Shown here: positions 54,142-62,504 of the stretch, piece by piece
How positions within the stretch are numbered: position 1 is the first letter of the stretch
Layout of the letters: each line of letters starts with the position of its first letter
Origin: JAIVGV01 sp032229975
Lineage (GTDB): Bacteria; Acidobacteriota; Blastocatellia; Pyrinomonadales; Pyrinomonadaceae
DNA: 64,000 nucleotides
Direction of reading: 5' to 3'
Assembly: GCA_032229975.1 (NCBI GenBank)
Contig: JAVXVG010000008.1
Coordinates: 224,672 to 288,671, forward strand
Notes under the pieces: generated by a model
The model's database searches: none
What the model was told of the DNA's origin: nothing
The model's input: only the letters and a program-made list of their open reading frames with translations
Made by a program: the position numbers and the translations under genes

Positions 54142-55529
54142 TACGACGAGACGAGCGCGGGCACGTCGATGTTGTACTTCCTGATCTTCGAGTAGAGGCG
54201 TGGGCGATAGATGCCGAGCAGGTTCGCTGCGGCCTGCTTGTTGCCGCCCGTGCGCTGCAAGGTTCTTTCGATGACGAGCTTCTCGATGTCTTCGAGCGTC
54301 ATGTTCGGCGGCACGTCCCAGCCCTGACCCTGTGCGGACTTCTCCGGCAACGATCCGTTGTCGAACGGAAGATCGACCGGCTCGATCTTGTTCGTCTTGG
54401 CGAGCAGCACGGCGCGCTCAAGCACGTTCTGCAACTCGCGCACGTTGCCGGGCCACCCGTGCGCGAACAAACGCTGGTAAGCCGCCTGCGAGATGCCGTT
54501 GACGTTGCGCTGATACTTGCGCGCGTACAACTTGAAGAAGTGCTCGGCGAGCAGTTGGATGTCCTCTGTGCGCTCACGCAAAGGCGGGACGTGGATCGTG
54601 ATCGTCGAGATGCGATAGAAGAGATCGTCGCGCAGCAGGCCATCGCGTATCGCGTCGGCGGGGAGTCGATTCGTCGAAGTGATGAGTCGGAAATCGACGG
54701 CGTAAGTTTTCTCCGATCCGATCTTGCGATAGCTGCGCTCTTGCAGGACGCGCAAGAGTTTCGGTTGTAGCTCGACAGGCATCTCGGCGATTTCGTCTAA
54801 GAGGAGCGAGCCACCGGCCGCGTGTTGAATGAGACCATCCTTGTCCGCGTGCGCGCCCGTAAACGCGCCCTTCGTATGACCGAACAGCTCCGACTCGATC
54901 AACTCCTTCGGCAGTGCGGCGCAGTTGACCTTGATGAAGGGCTTCTTCACGCGCAGAGAGTTGTAGTGGATCGCGTTCGCGATCAACTCTTTGCCTGTGC
55001 CCGATTCGCCGACGATCAAGACGTTCGCATCGGACTTGGCGACCGATTCGATAGTCTCGTAGATCGTCTGCATCTGCTTCGACGCGCCGATGATGTTGAG
55101 ATACTCGGTGCGCGTCGAGAGCTGTCGGCGCATCGTCTCGGTCTCCGCCATCAACTCGCGACGTTCGAGGGCCTTCCCGACGAGCGGCTGCAAGACTTCA
55201 AAGTCGAAGGGCTTTTGCAGAAACCAGAACGCGCCGGCCTTCGTCGCCTCGACCGCGCGCTCGACCGATCCGTAACCCGTGACGACGATCACTTCAGTCG
55301 CAGGACTCGCGTCCTTGATGTGACGCAGGACTTCCATACCGTCCATGTCCGGCAACTTCACGTCGCAGACGACGAGGTGATGACCACCACGGTCGAACAG
55401 TTCGATAGCCTCCGCGCCCGACGAAGCGGTATCAACCGTGTAGCCTTCCTCTGCGAGATTCTGCTTGAGCGAGTCGGCCATCATCGGCTCGTCATCTACC
55501 ACGAGCACGCGCACGTCTTTACGATCCAC
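54141..55529 (-). CDS. sigma-54-dependent response regulator (NtrC family)
   Basis: A 462-residue activator: a receiver domain (about 5-125, phospho-acceptor Asp56 in VVCDVKLPD), an AAA+ sigma-54 activator domain (about 145-385), and a Fis-type HTH at the end (NKQAAANLLGI). The AAA+ domain has Walker A GESGTGKE and the sigma-54 contact loop GAFTGA. The start is GTG at 55529, with AGGAGAG upstream. The kinase just upstream on the same strand is its probable partner. It needs RpoN-type promoters, and targets are unknown. Confidence 0.93.
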   Translation of the reverse strand: MDRKDVRVLVVDDEPMMADSLKQNLAEEGYTVDTASSGAEAIELFDRGGHHLVVCDVKLPDMDGMEVLRHIKDASPATEVIVVTGYGSVERAVEATKAGAFWFLQKPFDFEVLQPLVGKALERRELMAETETMRRQLSTRTEYLNIIGASKQMQTIYETIESVAKSDANVLIVGESGTGKELIANAIHYNSLRVKKPFIKVNCAALPKELIESELFGHTKGAFTGAHADKDGLIQHAAGGSLLLDEIAEMPVELQPKLLRVLQERSYRKIGSEKTYAVDFRLITSTNRLPADAIRDGLLRDDLFYRISTITIHVPPLRERTEDIQLLAEHFFKLYARKYQRNVNGISQAAYQRLFAHGWPGNVRELQNVLERAVLLAKTNKIEPVDLPFDNGSLPEKSAQGQGWDVPPNMTLEDIEKLVIERTLQRTGGNKQAAANLLGIYRPRLYSKIRKYNIDVPALVSS

Positions 55530-55550
55530 CTTTTGCTCTCCTCTGAATTA

Positions 55551-55631
55551 AGTCTGGAGTCTTGGAGTCCGGAGTCAAAGACAGTTCCTCTGCTTTCGAC
55601 TCATGACTCACGACTTTAGACTCACGACTCT
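55551..55631. repeat. heptad-word palindrome (word AGTCTGG / NGACTCN) between kinase and regulator
   Basis: Left words AGTCTGG, AGTCCGG and similar from 55551; right words CGACTCA, TGACTCA and similar from 55597 to 55631. The right arm overlaps the end of the kinase gene, so the last codons and the stop of that gene (55622-55624) lie within the words. The same word family recurs at 59878. Confidence 0.75.
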
Positions 55632-56272
55632 TTTAACGGTATGCGGACGCGAATAGCATCCGCAACGTGTTCGACCGCGCCGCCGTGCGCGGAGATTATT
55701 TTGGCGGCGAGCGCAGCACGAAGCGATCCAACGCCGTCGAGCCCGCCGAAGATGTTGCGCGCGCCTGCATCCTTCACGCCGCGCCACTCGATAATGGCGG
55801 ACGCGCCGCCCGCCGTCTCTTCGCGCCGTAGCGAGACCGGGGCGAGTTGCTGATTCGCGGCATTGGCTCGCACGGCCGCCACGATCTCGCGCAGAGCCTC
55901 TGCGAGTCGTTCGGCGTCGAACTCGCCGCGAAAGTCTGTGCCCTGCGCGTCGAACGTTTCGCCCTCGGTGGTTGCTGCGGCGCGCACGATCTCTGCCAAG
56001 TCTTGCGGCGCGCGGCGCAATTCAAGCGTGCGACCGAAGCGCACGAGCAGGTTCATCTCATCGGCGGCACGCTCAAGTCCGGCGATGATCTTGTTGACGG
56101 TCTCAACCTCATCCGTCGGTCTCGCGTCGCGCTCGGCGCGCTTGCGCAAAAACGTGGCATAGAGTTTGAGACCATTTAGTTGATTCTTGATGTCGTGGAC
56201 GATCTCGACCGACGCGCGACCGAGTTCCTGCAAGGCTTCGGCATCGTGTTCGGGCTGTTGTTGCGGCATCAT
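55622..56272 (-). CDS. histidine kinase (HisKA/HATPase-like)
   Basis: A 216-residue soluble kinase from the ATG at 56272 (frame open to 56329). The dimerisation helix has the H-box VEIVHDIKNQLNGL with His26. The ATPase half is short and divergent: DGVGSLRAALAAKIISAHGG stands in the G-box position, and the N-box is unclear. It has no sensor domain of its own. The NtrC-type regulator follows 93 bases downstream, so the two probably form one system. Confidence 0.72.
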   Translation of the reverse strand: MMPQQQPEHDAEALQELGRASVEIVHDIKNQLNGLKLYATFLRKRAERDARPTDEVETVNKIIAGLERAADEMNLLVRFGRTLELRRAPQDLAEIVRAAATTEGETFDAQGTDFRGEFDAERLAEALREIVAAVRANAANQQLAPVSLRREETAGGASAIIEWRGVKDAGARNIFGGLDGVGSLRAALAAKIISAHGGAVEHVADAIRVRIPLKES

Positions 56273-56455
56273 TTGGCTCAAACCTACTTCGGACGAACCA
56301 TCGTCAGTCGCTGCTCGAAGGCAGCGCAAGCCGCGCTGCCCTGACGGATTAAACCCGAACGTTGTTGCTTTTCGTGTTGTATTTCGGTTCGCATCTTAGC
56401 AAAAAAGGCGAGTGTTTGCTAGTGATACGATATGAGCGCGCACATCCTTCCTATA

Positions 56456-56872
56456 ATGAGTGAAACCTTCATGGCACAGCAGCGGACGACGGAACAAGGC
56501 AAAGCCCTGCCGATTGTCCTCGTGGTCGAAGACTTTGAAGACAATCGCTTCATGATGAGAAGGTTGCTAGAAATGAGCGGTTATCGCGTGGTCGAAGCCG
56601 TGAATGGCGAGCAAGCGGTGGAGAAGGCCTTGAGCGACCGCCCTGACCTGATCCTGATGGACTTGAGCCTGCCGAAACTCGACGGGCTGGCCGCCACGCG
56701 CCGCATACGAAAGCACAACGAACTCGCGCGCACGCCCATCGTCGCCGTCTCCGCGCACGACACGACAGACTTTCACGCCGACGCCCTCGCCGCCGGCTGC
56801 AACGAGTACGTTACCAAACCGATAGACTTCGACCAGTTGGAGTCGCTTTTGAAGAGACTGCTGGGGAAATGA
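56456..56872 (+). CDS. single-domain response regulator (CheY/DivK-like)
   Basis: One receiver domain of about 120 residues after a short N-terminus (start taken at the ATG at 56456; 56432 is possible). The acidic pocket is in VVEDFEDN, the phospho-acceptor is Asp69 (LILMDLSLPKLDG), a Ser is at the switch position (AVSAHD), and Lys is in YVTKPIDF. There is no output domain, so it signals by protein contact. It is divergent from the kinase at 56272 and is followed by an RsbRD-like gene and a second kinase. Confidence 0.9.
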   Translation: MSETFMAQQRTTEQGKALPIVLVVEDFEDNRFMMRRLLEMSGYRVVEAVNGEQAVEKALSDRPDLILMDLSLPKLDGLAATRRIRKHNELARTPIVAVSAHDTTDFHADALAAGCNEYVTKPIDFDQLESLLKRLLGK

Positions 56873-56873
56873 G

Positions 56874-56950
56874 AGATTAGAGGTCAGAGGTTAGAGGTTA
56901 GAAAAGATCAGTTCTTTAACTGATCTCTAACCTCTACGCTCTAACCTCTG
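56874..56950. repeat. heptad-word palindrome (word AGGTTAG / CTAACCT)
   Basis: Left: AGATTAG, then AGGTTAG-type words from 56874. Centre: an 8-bp hairpin GATCAGTT / AACTGATC (56907-56914 with 56919-56926). Right: ACCTCTA-type words to 56950. All words share one 7-base register across the array. It starts one base after the regulator's stop codon and ends five bases before the next ATG (56956), leaving no Shine-Dalgarno sequence. Confidence 0.82.
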
Positions 56951-56955
56951 CTTTT

Positions 56956-57477
56956 ATGTCCGGACGTTTCGCATCGCTTTTCCATCAACATGCTGACGCG
57001 CTCGTGCGCGCGTGGGCGGACGGCGTCTATCAGGATCGACGCACGGACTTGGCATCGTTGCTCTCCTACAGGCAACTTGTCGATAGCATTCCCGAAGTCA
57101 TCGAAGAACTCGCGCGCCTGCTCGACGCTGATGCGGACGCGCAAGAGATCGAGGTCGCCGTGCGTAGCCTTCGCATGCACGCGCAGGTCAGATTCCAGCA
57201 GGGCTGCCTGATCGACGAAGTGGCACGAGAGTTGATGATTTTACGTCGTGTTCTAACAGATTTCCTGTGGCGTGAAGGTATCGGCGTCACTGAAGGGGAC
57301 ATCCGGGAGTTGCGCGATGCTTTGGCGCGCATCGATCTTTTCGTTGACGAGCTGGTCGCGCAGGCGATCATCATCTTCGCCGCGAGTATGCGACCGCCCG
57401 TGCGGACGCGCTCGCCGCAGTGGCCCCCGCCGAGGCGTCGGCGCAATAGTCACCCGGATCGTAACGCGACGTGGTAG
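56956..57477 (+). CDS. RsbRD-like (RsbRD N-terminal domain) signalling protein
   Basis: A 173-residue mostly helical protein. The first 140 or so residues resemble the RsbRD N-terminal sensor domain (SLFHQHADALVRAWADGVYQ, then RMHAQVRFQQGCLIDEVARE and DFLWREGI), which is found at the start of many kinases and RsbR-type stressosome proteins. The last 35 residues are Pro/Arg-rich. The next gene, a membrane kinase, overlaps by 7 bases, so this protein may be its detached sensor module. Confidence 0.7.
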   Translation: MSGRFASLFHQHADALVRAWADGVYQDRRTDLASLLSYRQLVDSIPEVIEELARLLDADADAQEIEVAVRSLRMHAQVRFQQGCLIDEVARELMILRRVLTDFLWREGIGVTEGDIRELRDALARIDLFVDELVAQAIIIFAASMRPPVRTRSPQWPPPRRRRNSHPDRNATW

Positions 57478-59873
57478 GGAAGCGCGATGGGCGAAAGATT
57501 TTACTCGACGTGCGCACCAAGCTGCTGGTGATGCTCGCCGTGCTGTCCCTGCCCCTCTTCATCGTCAGCCTCATTCAACTCCGCGACTACCGGCAGAACA
57601 CCTACGAGCAGGCGACGACCATCGCGCGACTCAAGTCGGTCGCGGCGGCGGGCGCGCTCGAATCTTGGCTCGAAAATCATCCTGAGACTCTACACGCGAA
57701 CGCGCAACTCGATCCGCAACGCGCCGCCGAACTCTACACGCGCATCAGGCAGCACGCCTCGCCCGACGACGACTCGACATTCGTCGTCTTCGACGCGCGC
57801 GGGGAAGCCTTGCCGAATCCTGCGTCGCCGCAGGCGATCCCGGCACAAAATTTTTCGCAGAACTTGAGCGAGCAGACGTGGCGCGATGGCGTGGCGCGTC
57901 TGACGGTCGCGCGTCGCGTTGCGCAGACAGGCTGGTCAGTTGCGGTCGGCGTGCCGCTACCGCAGGACACGCGCGCGGGCCACGCGGTCCTTGTCGTCGC
58001 CGCGACATGGGCCCTCGCGCTGATCGCTTCGATCATCCTCTCGGTGTGGGCGGTGGGCCGGTTCACGAAACCCTTACGCCAACTTGCTGCTTCAGCCTCG
58101 ACGCTCGGCGATGGCCGCCTGCACGAGCGCGTCGCGGTTGAGACAAACGACGAGGTGGGCACGCTCGCCGTAGGTTTCAACACGATGGCGGCGCGGCTCG
58201 AAGGCAAGTTCACGGAACTGCGCACGCAGGGCGCGTTCATCGCGGAGGTGCTCGATAGTCTGCCGCTCGGCGTCGTCGTGCTTGATGCGAACCTCGTCGT
58301 GCGCCGCGCCAACTCGACCTTCGCGCGCTTCGTCGAACGCGATGCCGCCTCGCTCGAAGGGCGCGGGCTCTACGAAGCGACGGCCGGACTCGCCGCGTTG
58401 AATGAGTTGATCGAAGACGTGCGACGCACGCGTCGCGCTTTCGTCAACTACGGCCTGCCGCTCGAACTCGTCTCACGCAATGATGCGGAGCGCGACGAGC
58501 CGCGAAAGTTCTGGGACGTGACTCTCTACCCGACGAATGAAGCGAGCGATGGACGTGGCGATCTCATCCTCATCCTCTCGGAAGTGACGAAGCGCGTGCG
58601 CGCCGAAAAACTTGCGACCGCCGCCTTCGCCGCCGAGAAGTCGCGCGCTGCGGAATTAGAGTCCGTCATCAATCAGATGGATGAGGGCGTCGTCATCGTT
58701 GACGCACGTGGTCGCTACCGCGTCAATCCTTCCGCCGCGCGCATCCTCGCGCGTCGGCCCGGCGAGTTTCGCGACGGACTCGAAGCGCTCATCGCCGACA
58801 TGAGCTTGCGCGATGCGAGCGGTCGAGTCTTGCCCACGGAGGAGACGCCGCTCGGTCGCGCGTTCCTGCGCGGCGAGCACGTCACGGGCGAACACCTGCA
58901 GATCGAGCGCGGCGGCGAAGAGGGCATACTCGAAGTGAGCGCGACGCCGCTCGCAGACGACGCGGGCGAGAGGGCCGGTCTCGTCGCTGTCTTTCGCGAC
59001 ATCACGGAGAACGTCAGGCAGTATCGCGAGCTGATGGAGGCATACGGGCGTCTGCGCGAGCATGATCGTTTGAAGTCCGCCTTCGTCGCCAACGTCTCGC
59101 ATGAGCTGCGCACTCCTTTGAACGTCATCATCGGCCTGTGTCAACTCTTGGAGCGTGATCGGAAGCTACCGCTCGCGCCTTTGCAGGCGGAGGTGGTCAT
59201 GCGCATGGAGCGCAACGCGCACGCGCAGCTCGAACTCGTCAATCATCTGCTCGAATACTCGCGCCTCGAAGCGGGCCGGGCCGCGCTCATGCTCGAACAG
59301 GTCGATGTTGCCGCGCTGCTGAACGAGGCTGTCGCCGATTACGCGCACGAAGCGAGGGAGAAGCGGATCAAGGTGCGCGCAGAGGTTGCGCCACAACTCG
59401 GTCGCGTGCGCACTGATCGGAACAAACTCACGCAGGTCGTGTCTAACCTGCTCTCGAACGCCGTCAAGTTCACGGCGACGGGCGAGGTGACTGTCAGCGC
59501 AGGGCCTCTGGACGAAACGCGCTGGATGCTCGAAGTGCGCGACACAGGCATCGGCATCTCGCGCGAGGCGATAAACTTCATCTTCGACGAGTTTCGCCAA
59601 GTCGATGATCATCTCGCGCGCTCATATAGCGGCGTCGGTCTGGGCCTGGCTATCACGCGCAGGATCGTCGATCTGCTCGAAGGCGAGATCGAAGTCGAGA
59701 GCCGACCGAACGAGGGCAGTCGCTTTCGCATCACGATGCCGCGCGCCGCGCGACAGCGCACCGGCACGGGCTCGCTCTTGCACGACGACGCGCCGTCCGC
59801 TCCCGTAGCCACGACGAACGATACTTCCGACGCGCACGCAGACACGAACTTGCGCTCCTACGCGCGCAGATGA
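57471..59873 (+). CDS. membrane sensor histidine kinase with HAMP and PAS domains
   Basis: An 800-residue kinase starting at GTG 57471 (no good ribosome-binding site; overlaps the previous gene by 7 bases). Transmembrane helix 1 is at about 17-37, a periplasmic sensor region at about 38-165, helix 2 at about 168-190 and a HAMP domain at about 191-245. Two PAS domains follow (from about 255 and from about 398), then HisKA with VANVSHELRTPLN and HATPase with N-box LTQVVSNLLSNAVKFT and G boxes RDTGIGI and GVGLGLAITRRI. No receiver domain is attached. The CheY-like protein upstream is a plausible partner. Confidence 0.92.
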   Translation: MVGKRDGRKILLDVRTKLLVMLAVLSLPLFIVSLIQLRDYRQNTYEQATTIARLKSVAAAGALESWLENHPETLHANAQLDPQRAAELYTRIRQHASPDDDSTFVVFDARGEALPNPASPQAIPAQNFSQNLSEQTWRDGVARLTVARRVAQTGWSVAVGVPLPQDTRAGHAVLVVAATWALALIASIILSVWAVGRFTKPLRQLAASASTLGDGRLHERVAVETNDEVGTLAVGFNTMAARLEGKFTELRTQGAFIAEVLDSLPLGVVVLDANLVVRRANSTFARFVERDAASLEGRGLYEATAGLAALNELIEDVRRTRRAFVNYGLPLELVSRNDAERDEPRKFWDVTLYPTNEASDGRGDLILILSEVTKRVRAEKLATAAFAAEKSRAAELESVINQMDEGVVIVDARGRYRVNPSAARILARRPGEFRDGLEALIADMSLRDASGRVLPTEETPLGRAFLRGEHVTGEHLQIERGGEEGILEVSATPLADDAGERAGLVAVFRDITENVRQYRELMEAYGRLREHDRLKSAFVANVSHELRTPLNVIIGLCQLLERDRKLPLAPLQAEVVMRMERNAHAQLELVNHLLEYSRLEAGRAALMLEQVDVAALLNEAVADYAHEAREKRIKVRAEVAPQLGRVRTDRNKLTQVVSNLLSNAVKFTATGEVTVSAGPLDETRWMLEVRDTGIGISREAINFIFDEFRQVDDHLARSYSGVGLGLAITRRIVDLLEGEIEVESRPNEGSRFRITMPRAARQRTGTGSLLHDDAPSAPVATTNDTSDAHADTNLRSYARR

Positions 59874-59876
59874 AAA

Positions 59877-59970
59877 AAGTCTGGAGTCTGGAGTCGCAGG
59901 TCTTGAGTCGGAAGACAAAAGATCAGAAACTAGACAACGATTCGACTCTCGACTTTAGACTCCAGACTTA
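59877..59970. repeat. heptad-word palindrome (word AGTCTGG / NGACTNN)
   Basis: Left words AGTCTGG (twice), AGTCGCA and others start at 59878. Right words CGACTCT, AGACTCC and others run from 59943 to 59970. AAGTCTGGAGTC (59877-59888) pairs perfectly with 59958-59969. It fills nearly the whole gap between the kinase stop and the next start. It shares its word with the array at 55551, about 4.3 kb away. Confidence 0.8.
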
Positions 59971-59975
59971 TAAAG

Positions 59976-60491
59976 ATGAGCAGATCGAACAGTGTTGAAG
60001 AGGTGGACTCGGCGCGGAAGAAAATTTTCATCGGCGTGGGCCTCCTCGGCGCGCTCGTCGTCGCGCTGCTGGTTTACTGGGCCACGCGACCCGCGCCGCC
60101 CATCAAAGAGCCGCGCCTCGACAATGCCATTCGCGCTGGCTCGCCGGAGTTTGCGCAGGCGCGCGAACGCGTCGTCGTCGATTATCTCGTCGATAACGAC
60201 ACGCTCGATTCCATCAGCGCGCTCGGCGGTCGCACACTTACGCCGCAGCCGACCGTTCGCAATTTCACAGGGCGCACGATCAACGGGCTTGAGTTGAAAG
60301 CGACCGCCATCGATCTGGACGGCAAGCCGGTGCGCGAGAGGACGATGGTGGTGATCCCGAACGTCTTCACGGGTCAGACCGAGCTTGAGCCGAACAAGTT
60401 TGCGAAGGTGACGATCCCCATCGAAGGATTCAAGAAAGAGGAAGTGGCCGCCAACATCAAGATCGAAGTCACAGGCGTGCGCTTCAAGTAG
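59976..60491 (+). CDS. membrane-anchored hypothetical protein (171 aa)
   Basis: One N-terminal transmembrane helix (about 17-38) and a mostly beta-structured outer domain of the FxxAT type seen in DUF2393-like or small immunoglobulin-like periplasmic proteins (TVRNFTGRTINGLELKATAIDLDG ... IKIEVTGVRFK, each under twenty residues apart). No family is firmly assigned. It is transcribed away from the kinase and ends at a strong palindromic terminator. Confidence 0.6.
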   Translation: MSRSNSVEEVDSARKKIFIGVGLLGALVVALLVYWATRPAPPIKEPRLDNAIRAGSPEFAQARERVVVDYLVDNDTLDSISALGGRTLTPQPTVRNFTGRTINGLELKATAIDLDGKPVRERTMVVIPNVFTGQTELEPNKFAKVTIPIEGFKKEEVAANIKIEVTGVRFK

Positions 60492-60499
60492 GCGACGCG

Positions 60500-60557
60500 C
60501 ATGAAAGAAGAGAGCCACGACGCAACCGCAGTTGCGTCGTGGCTCTCTTCTTTCATG
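60500..60557. terminator. 27-bp perfect palindrome with CGCA loop
   Basis: 60500-60526 is the exact complement of 60531-60557 around a 4-base loop. It sits between convergent genes (59976-60491 and 60581-61540). The purine-rich left arm and pyrimidine-rich right arm give a T/C-rich tail on either strand. It makes two spurious frames begin with the same peptide. Confidence 0.85.
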
Positions 60558-60580
60558 TCTCGCATCTCGTGTTGCGGTCG

Positions 60581-61540
60581 TCAGTTATTTCTCGCTGCGG
60601 CTTCATTGTCACCGACGAACAGTTCTTCGAGTGAGTTGCCGACGGGTTGGATGGAGACGAGGCGCGTGCCCGCGACCGTGCGAAGGGCCCTAAGCGCCGC
60701 GTCAACGTCGCTCTCCGCGCCGACTTCGATGCGCGCGCCGCCGGGCGTTGAGAAGACTTGCGCGCCCGCGAGCGGCAAGAGCGCGGATTCGATCTGCGAA
60801 GCGTCCGCGCACGCGACCGTGATCTCCAACGCGCGCTGTTCACCTGCGACGCGTCGCAGTTCTTCGAGGCGACCGACGTGCGCGAGTCGGCCGCGTTGCA
60901 GGATGGCCGCGCGGTCGCAGAGCACTTCGATGTCTGAGAGGACGTGCGAGCTGAAGAAGACCGTCGTGCCCATCGTGCGCAGAGAGGCGATGAGATCGCG
61001 CACCTCGCGGCGGCCGATTGGGTCGAGGCCTGACATCGGCTCATCGAGAAAAACGATTTCGGGATCGTTGGCGAGGGCCTGCGCGAGTCCCACGCGCTGC
61101 AACATTCCTTTCGAGAACTTGCGCAACTGTTTGTCCCAACTCTTCTCGTCGAGCCGGACGAGTTCGAGCAGACGGCCCGCGCGCTCGCGACATTCATGCT
61201 TTGAGTAACCGAATAACTCTGCGCAGTAGATTAGAAATTCGCGCGCGGTGAGATAGTCGTAGAAGTAAGGATGTTCAGGGAGGTAACCGATGCGCGCGTG
61301 CATCGACACGTCGTCGATGTCGCGACCGAGTATCTGTGCGCGTCCTTCGGTCGGATAGATGAGGCGCATGAGCAGCTTCATCGTCGTCGATTTGCCCGCG
61401 CCGTTTGCGCCGAGGAAGCCGAAGATTTCACCGCGCGCGACGTTGAGTGTCAAACGGTCGAGCGCGCGCACGCGCTTCTTGCGTAGAAAGCCGACCTCGT
61501 AGTCTTTCGACAGGTTCTCGATCTCAATGACGTTTGACAT
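60581..61540 (-). CDS. ABC transporter ATP-binding protein
   Basis: A 319-residue ATPase from the ATG at 61540. Walker A is GANGAGKST, the Q-loop region follows, the signature is FSKGMLQRVGLAQAL (variant of LSGGQ), Walker B is IVFLDEPMSGLDP, and the H-loop is SSHVLSD. The C-terminal roughly 100-residue extension (LEITVACADASQIESAL) is typical of ABC-2-type exporters. It is in one minus-strand group with an ABC-2 permease and a TPR-like protein, next to a type IV pilin. This gene content recalls PilH of the Myxococcus PilGHI system. Confidence 0.88.
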   Translation of the reverse strand: MSNVIEIENLSKDYEVGFLRKKRVRALDRLTLNVARGEIFGFLGANGAGKSTTMKLLMRLIYPTEGRAQILGRDIDDVSMHARIGYLPEHPYFYDYLTAREFLIYCAELFGYSKHECRERAGRLLELVRLDEKSWDKQLRKFSKGMLQRVGLAQALANDPEIVFLDEPMSGLDPIGRREVRDLIASLRTMGTTVFFSSHVLSDIEVLCDRAAILQRGRLAHVGRLEELRRVAGEQRALEITVACADASQIESALLPLAGAQVFSTPGGARIEVGAESDVDAALRALRTVAGTRLVSIQPVGNSLEELFVGDNEAAARNN

Positions 61541-61556
61541 CTGTGGTTCCCGAGCC

Positions 61557-62504
61557 TCAGTAGTTACGCAAGACCGTCGAGTGTTCGTCCAGTTCAACGT
61601 CGCAACGGTCGTTGATGAGTTTGTATGGCACATCCGATGGATCGAGCGGCGCACCTGTCGCGTCTTGACGGAAGCGCGCGGCGCGCAACGTCAGCGCGAC
61701 CTCGCGCCACGTGGCCGGGCAGCGACCGGCGGCGCGCTCGCGGTAGGCGGAGAGGACGCCGCGCAGTGCATCCAACTCGTCGAGCGATTGAAGCTGCGCG
61801 AGTCGGTTCGTGGCGAGTTGTCGCGTGTGCTCGTCTTCGGTCGTGCGCAGCATCGTCTCATAGATGGCCCTCGCGGTTTCGCGGCTGCCGCCTTTGACAG
61901 ACATCTGCGCGGCGAGCGCGCCCATCCACGCGGGCGCGCCGGGAGCGCGCGAGCCTGCGGCGTAAGCGTCGCTCGCCTCTTTGAATCGGTTCTGTTGCCA
62001 GTAGATGTAACCGAGATAGGAATAGAGCCGCCACGCGTCTGGGTTCGCTGCGATGCCTTTGTTAACGAGCTTGATCGCGGCTTCGGTGTCAACGGCCGGA
62101 AGGACGAGCGCGCCGTACTCGTAGGCCGCCATGAACTGCGGATCGAGCGTGGTCGTGTTGTCGAGAAGCGGCGCGAGAATCTTCAGGTTGAGCGCGCGCA
62201 GATCGTCGAGTTGGATGTGGCCTTCGTAAGCCGTGGACTTGCGACCGACGTATTGCAAGGTGCGCAGCCAGTACCAATCGGCAGCGAGCCCGTTGAAGGC
62301 GAGGCTCATCTCACGCGCGGCGTCTGGAGTGACGTACAACTCGTCGGAGACCTGCGCGACTTCAGATGGCATCGGGCGACGCAGCTCGATCCAGCGCGCG
62401 ACACCAGCAGCCGATCCGAGACAGATGAAGAGCACGACGAGCAGCAGTAGTTCGCGTGGCGCAAGTCTCCGGCGTGCGTGCTGTTTGATCATCGTCTCGA
62501 TCAT
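61557..62504 (-). CDS. membrane-anchored TPR-like protein of the ABC module
   Basis: A 315-residue protein starting on an ATGA overlap with the permease stop (62501-62504). One N-terminal transmembrane helix (about 18-34, ELLLLVVLFICLGSAAG) is followed by helical repeats with TPR spacing (AAIKLVNKGIAANPDAWRLY, then YLGYIYWQQNRFKEASDAYA). It ends 17 bases before the ATPase start. It is probably a scaffold or accessory part of the transporter, comparable in position to PilG. It could also be a general export accessory factor. Confidence 0.75.
   Translation of the reverse strand: MIETMIKQHARRRLAPRELLLLVVLFICLGSAAGVARWIELRRPMPSEVAQVSDELYVTPDAAREMSLAFNGLAADWYWLRTLQYVGRKSTAYEGHIQLDDLRALNLKILAPLLDNTTTLDPQFMAAYEYGALVLPAVDTEAAIKLVNKGIAANPDAWRLYSYLGYIYWQQNRFKEASDAYAAGSRAPGAPAWMGALAAQMSVKGGSRETARAIYETMLRTTEDEHTRQLATNRLAQLQSLDELDALRGVLSAYRERAAGRCPATWREVALTLRAARFRQDATGAPLDPSDVPYKLINDRCDVELDEHSTVLRNY

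Noticed and set aside
60374..61208. Two frames (minus 60374-60565, plus 60501-61208) beginning with the same peptide
   Set aside because: The identical start is caused by the perfect palindrome at 60500-60557; neither frame is a gene.
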